A stretch of DNA of 64,000 nt from VBDM01 sp035519135 (GTDB lineage: Bacteria; Pseudomonadota; Gammaproteobacteria; Burkholderiales; SG8-39). Position 1 is the first letter of the stretch. The number at the start of each line of letters is the position of its first letter. The translations under genes were made by a program, and so were the position numbers. The stretch covers positions 62,001 to 126,000 of the forward strand of contig DATIWX010000133.1 in assembly GCA_035519135.1 (NCBI GenBank), given 5' to 3'. The notes under the pieces were generated by a model. That model worked only from the letters and a program-made list of their open reading frames with translations. It searched no databases and had not been told where the DNA came from. Below are positions 8,293 to 16,747 of this stretch, piece by piece.

Positions 8293-10745
8293 GACGCGAC
8301 CTTCTCCTTCGGCGCGGACCGGCGCGGCACGTTGATCGCGTTGCCGTCGCCGCCCTCCCAGGGCGGCAGAACCTGCATCGGCTCGGGATAGGGCACGTCC
8401 GGAAAGCGTTCCGGCCCGACGCGCGGATTCTCGCCCTTGGCCTTCTTCTCCAGAGCCGCGAGCACCTTGTCCGGCGTGATCGGCAGCTCGTCGATCCTCA
8501 CGCCGATCGCATCGTAGATCGCGTTCGCCACCGCTGGCATCACCGGGAGCAGCGGCCCCTGCCCCACTTCCTTGGCACCGAACGGGCAATTCGGGTCGGG
8601 GTCTTCGACCAGCTCGGTGAAAACCTCGGGCATGTCCAGGGATGTCAGGCTCTTGTATTCGAGGAGCGACGGGATCTTGTGCACGAGCGCATTGGACAGC
8701 TTCGGCGGCAGGCGCCGGAATACCTGCTCCTCCATCAGCGCCTCGCCCAAGGCCATGTAGACGCTGCCTTCGACCTGGCCGCGCGCGAGCACCGGGTTGA
8801 TGGCTCGGCCGATGTCGTGCGCGATCCACACCTTCGGGACGCTGATCCAGCCGGTGGCCTTGTCGACCTGGGTCTCGACCACGCAGGCCGTGTAGGAGTA
8901 GGCGGGCGAAGGCCCGACACCCGCCCCCTTGTAGCGCCCGGGCGCGCGCGGCGGCGTATACGAGCCGACCGAGCCGAGCGTGCCGAACTTCTCCTCGGCA
9001 AGGATGATCGCCTCGCGGAAGCTCATGAGCTTGCCGGGATCGTCGGCGCGAAATACGCGCGCGTGCGCAAACCCGACGTTGTCGGGCAGAGTATCCATAT
9101 GATCGGCGGCGGCCCGCGCGATCAGATCGCGCAGGCGCTCCGCCGCCTGGATCGCGGCGTTGCCCATCATCACCGTCACCCGGCTCGAGTAGGAGCCGAG
9201 GTCGACCGGCGTGATGCCGGTATCCCCCGTGACCACGCGCACGTCGAAAGGGTCGATCCCGAGCACCTCGGCGACGATGGCGGCGAGCACGTCGTCCGAG
9301 CCCTGCCCGATCTCGGTCGCGCCGCAGAACACCGTGACCTGACCGCTGCGGTCGAGCAGCAGCTGCACGCCCGACTGCGGCATCTTGTTCCAGTAGATCG
9401 GTAGTCCTGCGCCGCACAGGTAGGCGCCGCAGGCGATACCGACGCCGCGGCCTTCGGGAAGCTTGCGATGCCTGTTCTTCCAGTCCGAGCTCGCCACGAC
9501 CTTGCGGATGCATTCGGCCAGACCGATGGACCCGATCTTCAGCCAGTTCGCCGTGAGCGTATCGGGTTTCGCAACGATCGAAAGGCGCAGCTCCGCGGGA
9601 TCGAGCCCGAGCTTTTCTGCGATCTTGTCGAGCTGTACCTCCTGGCCGAAGCGCGGCTGCGGCGTTCCATGGCCGCGCTTGGGGCCGCAGGGCGGCTTGT
9701 TCGTGAACACCCTCGCGGCGTCGAACTTGTAGCGCGGGATCTCATACGTAACCGTCTGCAGCACGCCCGTATAGAAGGTGCTCGCCGTGCCGTAGCTGCC
9801 GTAGGCGCCGCCGTCGAGCAGCGTCTGGGTGTGCATGCCAGTGATCCTGCCGTCCTTGGTGACCCCGGTACGCATGCGCATGGTCACCGGGTGGCGGCCA
9901 CGGTGCATGTAGAAAACCTCTTCGCGCGTGAGGCAGATCTTCACCGGCCTGCCGAGCAGGAGCGCGGCCTTGGCCACTACGATTTCGTGATTGTGAAGAT
10001 CGCACTTACCCCCGAATCCGCCGCCGTTCGGGCAGGCGATGACGCGCACGTGGGCCGGCGGCAGCTGCAGCGCGTTGGCGAGCGCGCGATGGATGTAGTG
10101 CGGCACCTGGGTGGAGGACCACAGCGTGAGCTTGCCCTCTCCGTCTACCGCAGCGGCCGAGGCGTGCTGCTCGATCGGCAGGTGCGTGTTGCCCTGGTAG
10201 AAGAACACGTCGTCGAACACATGATCGGCCTTCGCGAGCGCTTCCCCGACATCGCCGAACTCATAGGCCTGGAGGCGATGGATATTGCCCCGCTCCCCGT
10301 AGCTGTGGATGCGCGGTTCCTCGGTCGCAAGCGCCTCCTCCGGGTCGGAGATCGTCTTGAGCTGCCGGTACTGGACCTTGATCAGGTCGAGCGCTTCGAA
10401 TGCGGTCTGCTCGTCCTTCGCGATCACCGCAGCGACCGGGTCGCCGACGTAGCGGACGCGCTCGGGCGCGAGCGGATATTCGTCCTGGGTAACAGGCAGG
10501 ATCCCGAAGGTGACCGGAAAATCCCTTCCGGTGAGCACCAGGTGCACGCCCGGATGCGCCTGCGCGTTCGAGGTGTCGATGGATTCGATCACGGCGTGCG
10601 GCAGCGGCGAGCGCAGCAACTTGCAATGCACCATCCGCGGCAGCACTACGTCGTCGGCGAAGCGCGTAAGACCCGTGACCTTGGCGCGCCCGTCCACGCG
10701 GCGGCGCGGCTTGCCGATGACGTCGAAGCGCCTCTTCGCGCTCAT
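8289..10745 (-). CDS. hcrA: 4-hydroxybenzoyl-CoA reductase, alpha (molybdopterin) subunit
   Basis: Large catalytic subunit, 818 residues, of the xanthine dehydrogenase family. It binds the Mo-molybdopterin cytosine dinucleotide cofactor and carries out the reductive dehydroxylation. Visible motifs are GKPRRRVDGRAKVTG at the N-terminus, GGGFGGK near residues 240-246, and FGAKEVGQGP near the C-terminus, where the Glu matches the conserved active-site Glu of the family. Length fits the family. Both ends are coupled by ATGA overlaps (hcrC at 10742-10745, hcrB at 8289-8292). Electrons normally come from a low-potential ferredoxin; no ferredoxin gene lies in this operon, but a flavodoxin gene is at 13539. 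Confidence 0.93.
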   Translation of the reverse strand: MSAKRRFDVIGKPRRRVDGRAKVTGLTRFADDVVLPRMVHCKLLRSPLPHAVIESIDTSNAQAHPGVHLVLTGRDFPVTFGILPVTQDEYPLAPERVRYVGDPVAAVIAKDEQTAFEALDLIKVQYRQLKTISDPEEALATEEPRIHSYGERGNIHRLQAYEFGDVGEALAKADHVFDDVFFYQGNTHLPIEQHASAAAVDGEGKLTLWSSTQVPHYIHRALANALQLPPAHVRVIACPNGGGFGGKCDLHNHEIVVAKAALLLGRPVKICLTREEVFYMHRGRHPVTMRMRTGVTKDGRITGMHTQTLLDGGAYGSYGTASTFYTGVLQTVTYEIPRYKFDAARVFTNKPPCGPKRGHGTPQPRFGQEVQLDKIAEKLGLDPAELRLSIVAKPDTLTANWLKIGSIGLAECIRKVVASSDWKNRHRKLPEGRGVGIACGAYLCGAGLPIYWNKMPQSGVQLLLDRSGQVTVFCGATEIGQGSDDVLAAIVAEVLGIDPFDVRVVTGDTGITPVDLGSYSSRVTVMMGNAAIQAAERLRDLIARAAADHMDTLPDNVGFAHARVFRADDPGKLMSFREAIILAEEKFGTLGSVGSYTPPRAPGRYKGAGVGPSPAYSYTACVVETQVDKATGWISVPKVWIAHDIGRAINPVLARGQVEGSVYMALGEALMEEQVFRRLPPKLSNALVHKIPSLLEYKSLTSLDMPEVFTELVEDPDPNCPFGAKEVGQGPLLPVMPAVANAIYDAIGVRIDELPITPDKVLAALEKKAKGENPRVGPERFPDVPYPEPMQVLPPWEGGDGNAINVPRRSAPKEKVAS

Positions 10746-11239
10746 CGCTCACCCTCCCGCATTCTCCGGGCCCCCTCCTCGATCGATTCGTAGATCTGCT
10801 GGTACCCGGTACAGCGGCAAAGATTCCCCGAGATCGCTTCCTTGATCTTCTCGCGGCCAGGGCTCGCGTCCTTCTCGAGCAGAGCTTTCGCCGTCATCAA
10901 TATCCCTGGCGTGCAGTAGCCGCACTGGGCGCCGCCGAGGTCGGCGAACGCCGCCTGGAGCGGATGCAGCTTCGAGCCGTGTGCGAGGCCTTCGACGGTG
11001 TCGATCGCGCGGCCTTCGCATTCCAGTGCGAGGGCAAGGCAGGAGAGCACCGGCACTCCGTCGATCAGAACCGCACATGCGCCACATTCGCCGAGCTCGC
11101 AGCCGTGCTTGGTGCCCGTGAGGTTCATGTCCTCGCGCAGCACTTCAAGGAGGGTCTTGTAGGGAGCGAAGGAGATCTCCTGCGACTCGCCATTCACGCA
11201 CAGGGTCAGATGGACGTTCTTGGGGGCCTGCGTGCTCAT
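10742..11239 (-). CDS. hcrC: 4-hydroxybenzoyl-CoA reductase, gamma (2x[2Fe-2S]) subunit
   Basis: Small iron-sulfur subunit, 165 residues, passing electrons to the FAD and Mo centres. The N-terminal plant-ferredoxin-like cluster is CELGECGACAVLIDG followed by LSC; the C-terminal cluster is CGYCTPG with CRCTGY. The start is the ATG at 11239 with GAGGAAG six bases upstream; an in-frame extension further upstream is only the shadow of the TetR gene. The start codon overlaps the tetR stop (ATGA), and the stop overlaps the hcrA start, so the four genes should be translated as a coupled unit. Confidence 0.93.
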   Translation of the reverse strand: MSTQAPKNVHLTLCVNGESQEISFAPYKTLLEVLREDMNLTGTKHGCELGECGACAVLIDGVPVLSCLALALECEGRAIDTVEGLAHGSKLHPLQAAFADLGGAQCGYCTPGILMTAKALLEKDASPGREKIKEAISGNLCRCTGYQQIYESIEEGARRMREGER

Positions 11240-11886
11240 TTGGTCTTCCTCGCGGATGGCGCCGGCAGCAGCCCGCGCACAAGGTAGTCCGAGAGCAAAT
11301 CGGCGATCTCGGCGACCGATTGCGCGCCGTCGTGCCTGTACCAGCGGGCTGTCCAATTCACTGCGCCCAGCATCGCCCGCGTGACCAGGGCCGGATCGGA
11401 CGGCGCGAATTCACCTGCCTTGACGCCTTCTGCGACAAGAGCCCGCACCGCGCGCTCATAGGCGTCGCGCTTCTGTATGACGCCTGAGCGCATGCCCTCG
11501 GGAAGAGCCTCGACCTCGAGATGCGCGGTCGCGCCCTCCATCTCATCGAGCATGCAATGCACGTGCGCGCTCAGCACCGAGCGAAGCCGTGCAGCCCGGG
11601 GGCCGGAGACCGCCCCCGCCGCCTTCACCGCGCCGAGGAGGCGCTCGAGCGTGCGCTCCTGGCAGAAGCGCAGAATCTCGTCCTTGCCGTCGAAGTAGTA
11701 GTACAGGTTGCCGGGAGAGAGATCGGCCTCCTCCGCGATCTCCCGCATGCCGGTGGCGGCTACGCCGAGCCGGCGGAAGACCCGCGCAGCGGCGCGCAGG
11801 ATGTCGAGACGGCGCGCATCGTTCTTGCGCTGCATCCGCTCAGACGGGGACGCCTCGCTGGAACGTCGATTCAAAAGTTGAACCAT
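11236..11886 (-). CDS. TetR-family regulator coupled to the hcr operon
   Basis: TetR/AcrR repressor of about 216 residues. The HTH reads TGMREIAEEADLSPGNLYYYFDGKDEIL, followed by a helical ligand-binding domain. Two starts are possible: ATG at 11886, or ATG at 11835 (MQRKNDARR), which sits closer to the HTH as is usual for the family and would leave a 35-bp palindrome entirely upstream. The stop overlaps the hcrC start. It lies 51 bp or more downstream of the second CoA ligase on the same strand. Likely role: local repressor relieved by an aromatic acid or aryl-CoA; the ligand is not deducible from sequence. Confidence 0.85.
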   Translation of the reverse strand: MVQLLNRRSSEASPSERMQRKNDARRLDILRAAARVFRRLGVAATGMREIAEEADLSPGNLYYYFDGKDEILRFCQERTLERLLGAVKAAGAVSGPRAARLRSVLSAHVHCMLDEMEGATAHLEVEALPEGMRSGVIQKRDAYERAVRALVAEGVKAGEFAPSDPALVTRAMLGAVNWTARWYRHDGAQSVAEIADLLSDYLVRGLLPAPSARKTK

Positions 11887-11893
11887 CGTTCCA
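11859..11893. promoter_or_regulatory. 35-bp imperfect palindrome, candidate TetR operator
   Basis: The arms TGGAACG...TTCAA and TTGAA...CGTTCCA flank a 3-base centre (AAG); 13 of 16 arm positions are symmetric. It spans the ATG at 11886 and lies upstream of the alternative ATG at 11835. The size and two-block symmetry suit a TetR dimer or dimer pair. Autoregulation of tetR-hcrCAB is inferred. Confidence 0.5.
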
Positions 11894-11937
11894 ATTCTAG
11901 GCGCCCCGGCGGCGCCGGGCAAGCGCCGTGCGACCAA

Positions 11938-13518
11938 TCAGGAGCGGAGCTTGAAGCGCTGGATCTTGCCGGTGGCGGTCTTCGGGAGCTCCGGGACGAA
12001 TTCGATCCAGCGTGGGTACTTGTAGGGCGCGAGCCGGTCCTTGATGTGTTGCTGCAGCGCAAGCTTCAGCTCATCGCACGGCGACGCGTGTTCCTTGAGC
12101 ACGACGAAGGCCTTGGGTTTGACCAGCCGGTTGTCGTCTTCCCGCCCGACCACCGCCGCCTCGAGGACGGCATCGTGGCTGGCGAGCACGGCCTCAACCT
12201 CGGCGGGCGACACGAACAAGCCCGAGACTTTGAGCATGTCGTCGGCGCGCCCTGCGTAGACGTAGTAGCCGTCCTCGTCCTGCCTGAACTTGTCGCCGCT
12301 TCTGAACCAGGGTCCCAGGAACGTGGAACGGGTTTTTTCGCGATTGTTCCAGTAGTAGGCCGCGCTGGTCGGCCCCCTGACCTGCAACTCGCCCAGCTCG
12401 CCCGGTTTCACCGGCCCGCCCTCCTCGTCCACCAGCCGAAGCTCGTAGCCCGGCACCGGCTTTCCCGTCGCACCGTAGCGCACATCACCGTGCCTCGCGC
12501 TGATGTACATGTGCATCATCTCGGTGGAGCCGATGCCTTCGAGGATGTCGACGCCGGTTCTTTCCTTCCAGCGCCTGCCAAGGTCGGCCGGAAGTGCTTC
12601 TCCGGCTGAGACGCACGCCCGCAGCGCCAGCTCGCGCTGCCTCGGAAATTCCGGGCTGGCCAGCATCGACGCGTACAGGGTCGGCACGCCGTAGAAGATG
12701 GTCGGCCTTTGATCAACGAGGCGCTTGAACACCGCCGCCGGCGTCGCGCGCTCCGCCATCAGCACCGAGCCCGCGCCGGTAGCCAGGGCGAAGGTCAGCG
12801 CGTTGCCCAGTCCGTAGACGAAGGACAGCTTTGCCGACGAGAACAGCACGTCACGCTCTGTGACCCCGAGCACGGCCTTCCCATACAGCTCCGCAGTGAT
12901 CGTCATGCTGGAGTGGACGTGGACGGCGGCCTTCGGGGCCCCGGTCGATCCCGACGAATAGAACCAACAGCAAGGATCGTCCGACGTGGTCGGAGCGGGG
13001 TCAAGTCTGGCGCTTCCGTCCGCGAGCACATTATCCAGCGCAATGCGCCCCGCAGCGCGGCGGCCGGAAACGATCACGTGCCTCAGGAAGGGCATCTTCC
13101 TCGCGAGCGGAGCGAACTGCGGCTCCAGGTGCTCCGAGACGATCAGCGCCCTCGCCCGGCTGTCGGCGAGCATATGCTCGTAGTCTCCCGGCTTGAGCCA
13201 GGTGTTGACCGAGACCGGGATGATTCCCGCCTTGATTGCACCGAGGAACGCGGTCGGGAAATCGATGGTGTCGGCCAGCGCGAGCAACACGCGGTCTTCC
13301 ATGCCTAGGCCCAGCGCGTACAGGCCCGAGCCGAAGCGGTTGACGCGCTCGGCGAGCTCACCGAACGTGTACCGCCCTGCGTCGTCCACAAAAGCAACCT
13401 TGGCAGCGCGGCCCGCCAACAGGTTGCGCTCGACCAGGTCGTGTGCGGCGTTGTAGTCGCGGGGGACATGGATGGTCGGCGGGCTCACCGACTGGTCGAC
13501 GGTACTGAGCGACGGCAT
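11938..13518 (-). CDS. Benzoate-CoA-ligase-type enzyme, copy 2 (probable 4-hydroxybenzoate or substituted-benzoate CoA ligase)
   Basis: 526 residues, clearly paralogous to the ligase at 2367-3944 over its whole length. The P-loop is SSGSTGAPKA and the C-terminal Lys motif PKTATGKIQRFKLR is intact. The start is ATG 13518 (MPSLSTVDQS) with AGAAGG upstream; a longer in-frame reading is not supported. At the acid pocket it differs from copy 1: SFVYGLGN (V234) in place of FFAYGLGN, and STEMMHMY (M337) in place of STEMLHIF. In a benzoate-CoA ligase studied by mutation, as I recall, equivalent positions control tolerance of ring substituents. Being directly upstream of tetR-hcrCAB, it is the best candidate for activating 4-hydroxybenzoate; this is inference. 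Confidence 0.82.
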   Translation of the reverse strand: MPSLSTVDQSVSPPTIHVPRDYNAAHDLVERNLLAGRAAKVAFVDDAGRYTFGELAERVNRFGSGLYALGLGMEDRVLLALADTIDFPTAFLGAIKAGIIPVSVNTWLKPGDYEHMLADSRARALIVSEHLEPQFAPLARKMPFLRHVIVSGRRAAGRIALDNVLADGSARLDPAPTTSDDPCCWFYSSGSTGAPKAAVHVHSSMTITAELYGKAVLGVTERDVLFSSAKLSFVYGLGNALTFALATGAGSVLMAERATPAAVFKRLVDQRPTIFYGVPTLYASMLASPEFPRQRELALRACVSAGEALPADLGRRWKERTGVDILEGIGSTEMMHMYISARHGDVRYGATGKPVPGYELRLVDEEGGPVKPGELGELQVRGPTSAAYYWNNREKTRSTFLGPWFRSGDKFRQDEDGYYVYAGRADDMLKVSGLFVSPAEVEAVLASHDAVLEAAVVGREDDNRLVKPKAFVVLKEHASPCDELKLALQQHIKDRLAPYKYPRWIEFVPELPKTATGKIQRFKLRS

Positions 13519-13538
13519 GTGCTCGGGCCCTTCTCGAC

Positions 13539-14015
13539 TCACGCCTCGAGCTTGGCTTCCCTGCGGCATAGCGCGATCCAGTCGGCGGCCCAAGCAACGG
13601 CCAGCTCTTCCGGCATGGTCCCCGCGCTCGCGTCGTGCAGCATGATGTCGCCGATGCGCCGCGCCCGGAGCTCCGAGAGGATCGCGTCGAAACGCCTGCC
13701 GCCGTTGCAGAAGGTCTCGGCATAGGTACGATCGCCGAGGGCGATGACCCCATACTGCACGTTGGACAGATCGGGACGCGCGTCCTGAAGCGACGCGTAG
13801 AGCTCCTTCGCGTTGTCGGGCACGTCGCCCTGCCCGTAGGTCGAGGAGCAGATGAGGAACAGGCCCCCTCCGGAGAACACGCTCGCGTCGAGGCCGTCCA
13901 TCACTCTTGTGTGCACCCGGGTGTCGCCGTCGTCCAGGGTAAGCTCGATCTCCTGTGCGACGAGCTGCGCGGTACCCGTCATGGTCCCAACCAGGATGGT
14001 CAGTTCGAGCGCCAT
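13539..14015 (-). CDS. Flavodoxin / MioC-like FMN protein
   Basis: Small flavodoxin-fold protein of 158 residues. The FMN phosphate loop is LVGTMTGTAQ at the N-terminus, with later isoalloxazine-contact loops CSSTYGQGDVPD and ALGDRTYAETFCNGG. It resembles MioC and the flavodoxin domain of sulfite reductases more than long-chain flavodoxins. The start is ATG 14015. It is transcribed away from boxR, with a well-formed promoter between them, and ends 20 bp before ligase copy 2. The context suggests a one-electron donor to BoxB or to 4-hydroxybenzoyl-CoA reductase, since boxA and a ferredoxin gene are missing here; that is a hypothesis. Confidence 0.82.
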   Translation of the reverse strand: MALELTILVGTMTGTAQLVAQEIELTLDDGDTRVHTRVMDGLDASVFSGGGLFLICSSTYGQGDVPDNAKELYASLQDARPDLSNVQYGVIALGDRTYAETFCNGGRRFDAILSELRARRIGDIMLHDASAGTMPEELAVAWAADWIALCRREAKLEA

Positions 14016-14036
14016 CGCTTTCTTTTTCCGTCGCGC

Positions 14037-14098
14037 TTGTGTTCCAACATGCGCGGCATTATACTGCATGCAATGCGAATCACAAGCATTATACTGCA
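14037..14098. promoter_or_regulatory. Divergent flavodoxin/boxR promoter with two 13-bp direct repeats
   Basis: The repeat GCATTATACTGCA occurs at 14056-14068 and 14086-14098, exactly 30 bp apart (about three helical turns). Each reads as NGCA-N6-TGCA. On the plus strand TTGTGT (14037-14042), 17 bp, TATACT (14060-14065) forms a promoter for boxR. On the minus strand TTGTGA (14085-14080), 16 bp, TATAAT (14063-14058) forms a promoter for the flavodoxin gene. The repeats overlap both -10 boxes, so a protein bound there would block both directions, as expected for BoxR autorepression. Confidence 0.6.
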
Positions 14099-14106
14099 CA
14101 GTGCCG

Positions 14107-15015
14107 ATGCCTAGTATTGACATTAATACACCTTCGCAACGTATTATTAATACGAAGGAACAAGTCTCAGACAACGAGCAAACCTACCTTGCGGCTCTAG
14201 GTCACAAGTTGCGCGATGCACGGGCGAGACGAGGCATCTCGCGCAAGGTCCTCGCAGCCGATTCTGGCGTGTCCGAGCGCTACTTGGCGCAACTGGAAGC
14301 GGGTCGGGGAAACGTCTCCATCCTCCTGCTGCGGCAGATCGCGAGCGCGCTCGACTTGTCGCTCATCGAACTGCTCGCCGAGGATTCGGGCGAAGACGCG
14401 GAGCTGAGCCTCACCACCCAGTTCCTGAAGAAGCTTCCACGCCAGAAGCTCGCCGCCGTCCACTCGCAGCTGCTGCGCGACTACGGCAACGCGCGCGACG
14501 AGCGCATGAAGCGGATCGCTCTCATCGGGCTGCGCGGCGCCGGCAAGTCGACACTGGGGGCCAAGCTCGCCAAGGCGCTGGGCGTGCCCTTTGTCGAGCT
14601 CGATCGCGAGATCGAACGCGAGGCGGGAACGAGTCTGTCGGAAATATTCCTGCTCTACGGTCAGTCCGGTTACCGCCGCTACGAGCGCCGCTGCCTGGAA
14701 AGAGTCCTGGAGAAGAACGAGCGCGCCGTCATCGCCACGGGAGGGAGCATCGTCTCCGAGCCCGGAACCTACGAGCTGCTTCTTTCGACCTGCTTTACGG
14801 TATGGCTGAAGGCCGCGCCCGAGGAGCACATGGCACGCGTCATCGCGCAGGGCGACACGCGCCCCATGGCAGGAAACGACCAGGCGATGGAGGATTTGCG
14901 ACGCATACTCGAGGGTCGGGCCGTGCTTTACCGGCAGGCCGACGTCGTTGTGGACACCGCGGGAAAATCCGCCGAGAAGAGCCTGGCGGACCTGCGAAAA
15001 TCGATCACCGCCTGA
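14107..15015 (+). CDS. boxR: BoxR/BzdR-type regulator: XRE HTH fused to shikimate-kinase-like domain
   Basis: 302 residues from ATG 14107 (GTG at 14101 is also in frame). The N-terminal XRE helix-turn-helix (ALGHKLRDARARRGISRKVLAADSG, then SERYLAQLEAGRGNVS) is joined by a linker to a shikimate-kinase-like domain with Walker A GLRGAGKSTLGAKLA. In the BzdR/BoxR family this domain senses benzoyl-CoA and relieves repression of benzoate genes. It is followed 33 bp later by boxC on the same strand. No strong ribosome-binding site precedes the chosen start. Confidence 0.9.
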   Translation: MPSIDINTPSQRIINTKEQVSDNEQTYLAALGHKLRDARARRGISRKVLAADSGVSERYLAQLEAGRGNVSILLLRQIASALDLSLIELLAEDSGEDAELSLTTQFLKKLPRQKLAAVHSQLLRDYGNARDERMKRIALIGLRGAGKSTLGAKLAKALGVPFVELDREIEREAGTSLSEIFLLYGQSGYRRYERRCLERVLEKNERAVIATGGSIVSEPGTYELLLSTCFTVWLKAAPEEHMARVIAQGDTRPMAGNDQAMEDLRRILEGRAVLYRQADVVVDTAGKSAEKSLADLRKSITA

Positions 15016-15048
15016 CCGGGCAAGCGCCCTCACCCATCGGGAGCACCC

Positions 15049-16725
15049 ATGAGCGCAGTCCTTGAACCTAACCCCACTCCTTCCCTCGTCACCTACGACA
15101 CGCATCCCGACCGGTACGCGCACTGGAAGCTGTCCTTCGACGGCCAGATCGCCACGCTCTCGATGGATGTCGACGAGGACAAGGGCCTCAAGCCCGGTTA
15201 CAAGCTGAAGCTCAACTCCTACGATCTGGGCGTGGATATCGAGCTCGCCGACGCGCTCAATCGCGTGCGCTTCGAGCATCCGGAGGTGAAGTGCCTGGTG
15301 ATCACCAGCGCGCGCGAGCGGATGTTTTGCTCCGGCGCCAACATCTACATGCTGGGATCGTCCACCCATGCGTGGAAGGTGAATTTCTGCAAGTTCACGA
15401 ATGAAACCCGCAGCGGCATCGAGGATTCGAGCCGCCACGAGGGCCTCAAGGCGCTCGCCGCAGTGAACGGTACGGTTGCCGGCGGCGGCTACGAGCTCGC
15501 CCTCGCATGCGATGAGATCCTCATGATCGACGATCGCTCCTCCACGGTGAGCCTGCCCGAGCTGCCGCTTCTCGGCGTGCTTCCGGGAACGGGCGGCCTC
15601 ACGCGCGTCACCGACAAGAGAAAGGTGAGGCGTGATCTTGCCGACGTGTTCTGCACAACCAGCGAAGGCGTGCGCGCGGACCGCGCCAAGCAATGGCGCC
15701 TGATCGACCATATCGCCAAGCCGCAAGCCTTCAAGGACACCGTGGCGGCCCGTGCGGCTGCCCTCGCGTTGCAGAGCACGCGTGGCGGCGGCATCGGCGT
15801 CAAGCTCAACTCGCTCAAGCGCACGATCGACGCCGGGGGCTACCACTACGACAACGTCGACGTGAAAATCGACCGCAAGCAGCGCACGGCGACCATCACG
15901 GTGTTTGCGCCCCGGACCGATGTTGCCTCTGGCGTCGAGGCGATCCATGCGGCAGGCGACAAGTGGTGGCCGCTGGCGATGGCGCGCGAGCTCGACGACG
16001 CGATCCTCATGCTACGCACCAACGACCTCGAGATCGGCACATGGATCTTCAATACTCGCGGCGATGCGGGCAAAGCGCTCGCGGCCGACGCCGCGTTGAA
16101 GGCCAATGAGGGCGACTGGTTCGTACGGCAGGTGATCGGCTTCCTGCGCCGCACGCTTGCGCGGCTGGATGTGTCCTCCCGCACCCTCTTCGCCGTCATC
16201 GACAAGGGCTCGTGCTTTGCGGGGACTCTTCTCGAGCTCGCGCTTGCCGCCGACCGCAGCTACATGCTCGAGCTGCCCGACGACGAGTCAGAGGCCCCGG
16301 CGATTACCCTCTCGCTGATGAACTTCGGTGCCTACCCCATGGTGAGCCAGGAAACGCGGATCAGTGCGCGCTTTTGTGGCGAGAGGCCGCCAGTCGAGGC
16401 CGCGCGGTCGCGCATCGGGGAGAAGCTCGACGCCAAGAGAGCATCCCAGCTGGGGCTCGTCACGTTCACACCGGACGATCTCGACTGGGACGAAGAAGTC
16501 CGCATCGCGATCGAGGAGCGCGCGAGCCTCTCCCCCGACGCCCTCACCGGCATGGAGGCGAACCTGCGTTTCTCCGGCAAGGAGAGCATGGAAACGCGCA
16601 TCTTCGGCAGACTCTCCGCCTGGCAAAACTGGATCTTCAGCCGTCCCAACGCGGTCGGCGAGCATGGCGCGCTGAAGGTCTACGGTAGCGGTGCGAAAGC
16701 AAGGTTCAATTGGGACCGGATCTAG
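15049..16725 (+). CDS. boxC: 2,3-epoxybenzoyl-CoA dihydrolase (BoxC)
   Basis: 558 residues; ring-opening enzyme of the aerobic benzoyl-CoA pathway. It hydrolyses 2,3-epoxybenzoyl-CoA to 3,4-dehydroadipyl-CoA semialdehyde and formate. It is a fused double crotonase-fold protein: the first half shows the oxyanion-hole segments MFCSGANIYMLG and VNGTVAGGGYELALACD and the PELPLLGVLPGTGG stretch; the second half shows VIDKGSCFAGTLLELALAADR. The length matches known BoxC, and generic enoyl-CoA hydratases are half as long. It is preceded by boxR and followed 22 bp later by boxB. Confidence 0.95.
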   Translation: MSAVLEPNPTPSLVTYDTHPDRYAHWKLSFDGQIATLSMDVDEDKGLKPGYKLKLNSYDLGVDIELADALNRVRFEHPEVKCLVITSARERMFCSGANIYMLGSSTHAWKVNFCKFTNETRSGIEDSSRHEGLKALAAVNGTVAGGGYELALACDEILMIDDRSSTVSLPELPLLGVLPGTGGLTRVTDKRKVRRDLADVFCTTSEGVRADRAKQWRLIDHIAKPQAFKDTVAARAAALALQSTRGGGIGVKLNSLKRTIDAGGYHYDNVDVKIDRKQRTATITVFAPRTDVASGVEAIHAAGDKWWPLAMARELDDAILMLRTNDLEIGTWIFNTRGDAGKALAADAALKANEGDWFVRQVIGFLRRTLARLDVSSRTLFAVIDKGSCFAGTLLELALAADRSYMLELPDDESEAPAITLSLMNFGAYPMVSQETRISARFCGERPPVEAARSRIGEKLDAKRASQLGLVTFTPDDLDWDEEVRIAIEERASLSPDALTGMEANLRFSGKESMETRIFGRLSAWQNWIFSRPNAVGEHGALKVYGSGAKARFNWDRI

Positions 16726-16747
16726 AAGTCAAGGGCAAGGAAAGCAC

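Noticed and set aside
7273..9513. 746-codon minus-strand frame that includes hcrB
   Set aside because: Only the last 339 codons (from 8292) are real; the upstream part is the wrong frame of hcrA. The ATGA overlap fixes the start, so there is no hcrA-hcrB fusion.
9468..10793. 441-codon plus-strand frame opposite hcrA
   Set aside because: Antisense to a full-length enzyme gene with all catalytic motifs; no motif of its own.
14197..15948. 583-codon minus-strand frame opposite boxR and boxC
   Set aside because: Spans two real genes in antisense; composition typical of a shadow frame.
16691..16747. 57-base N-terminal extension of boxB
   Set aside because: It is the out-of-frame end of boxC; the ATG at 16748 has a better ribosome-binding site and gives the expected N-terminus.
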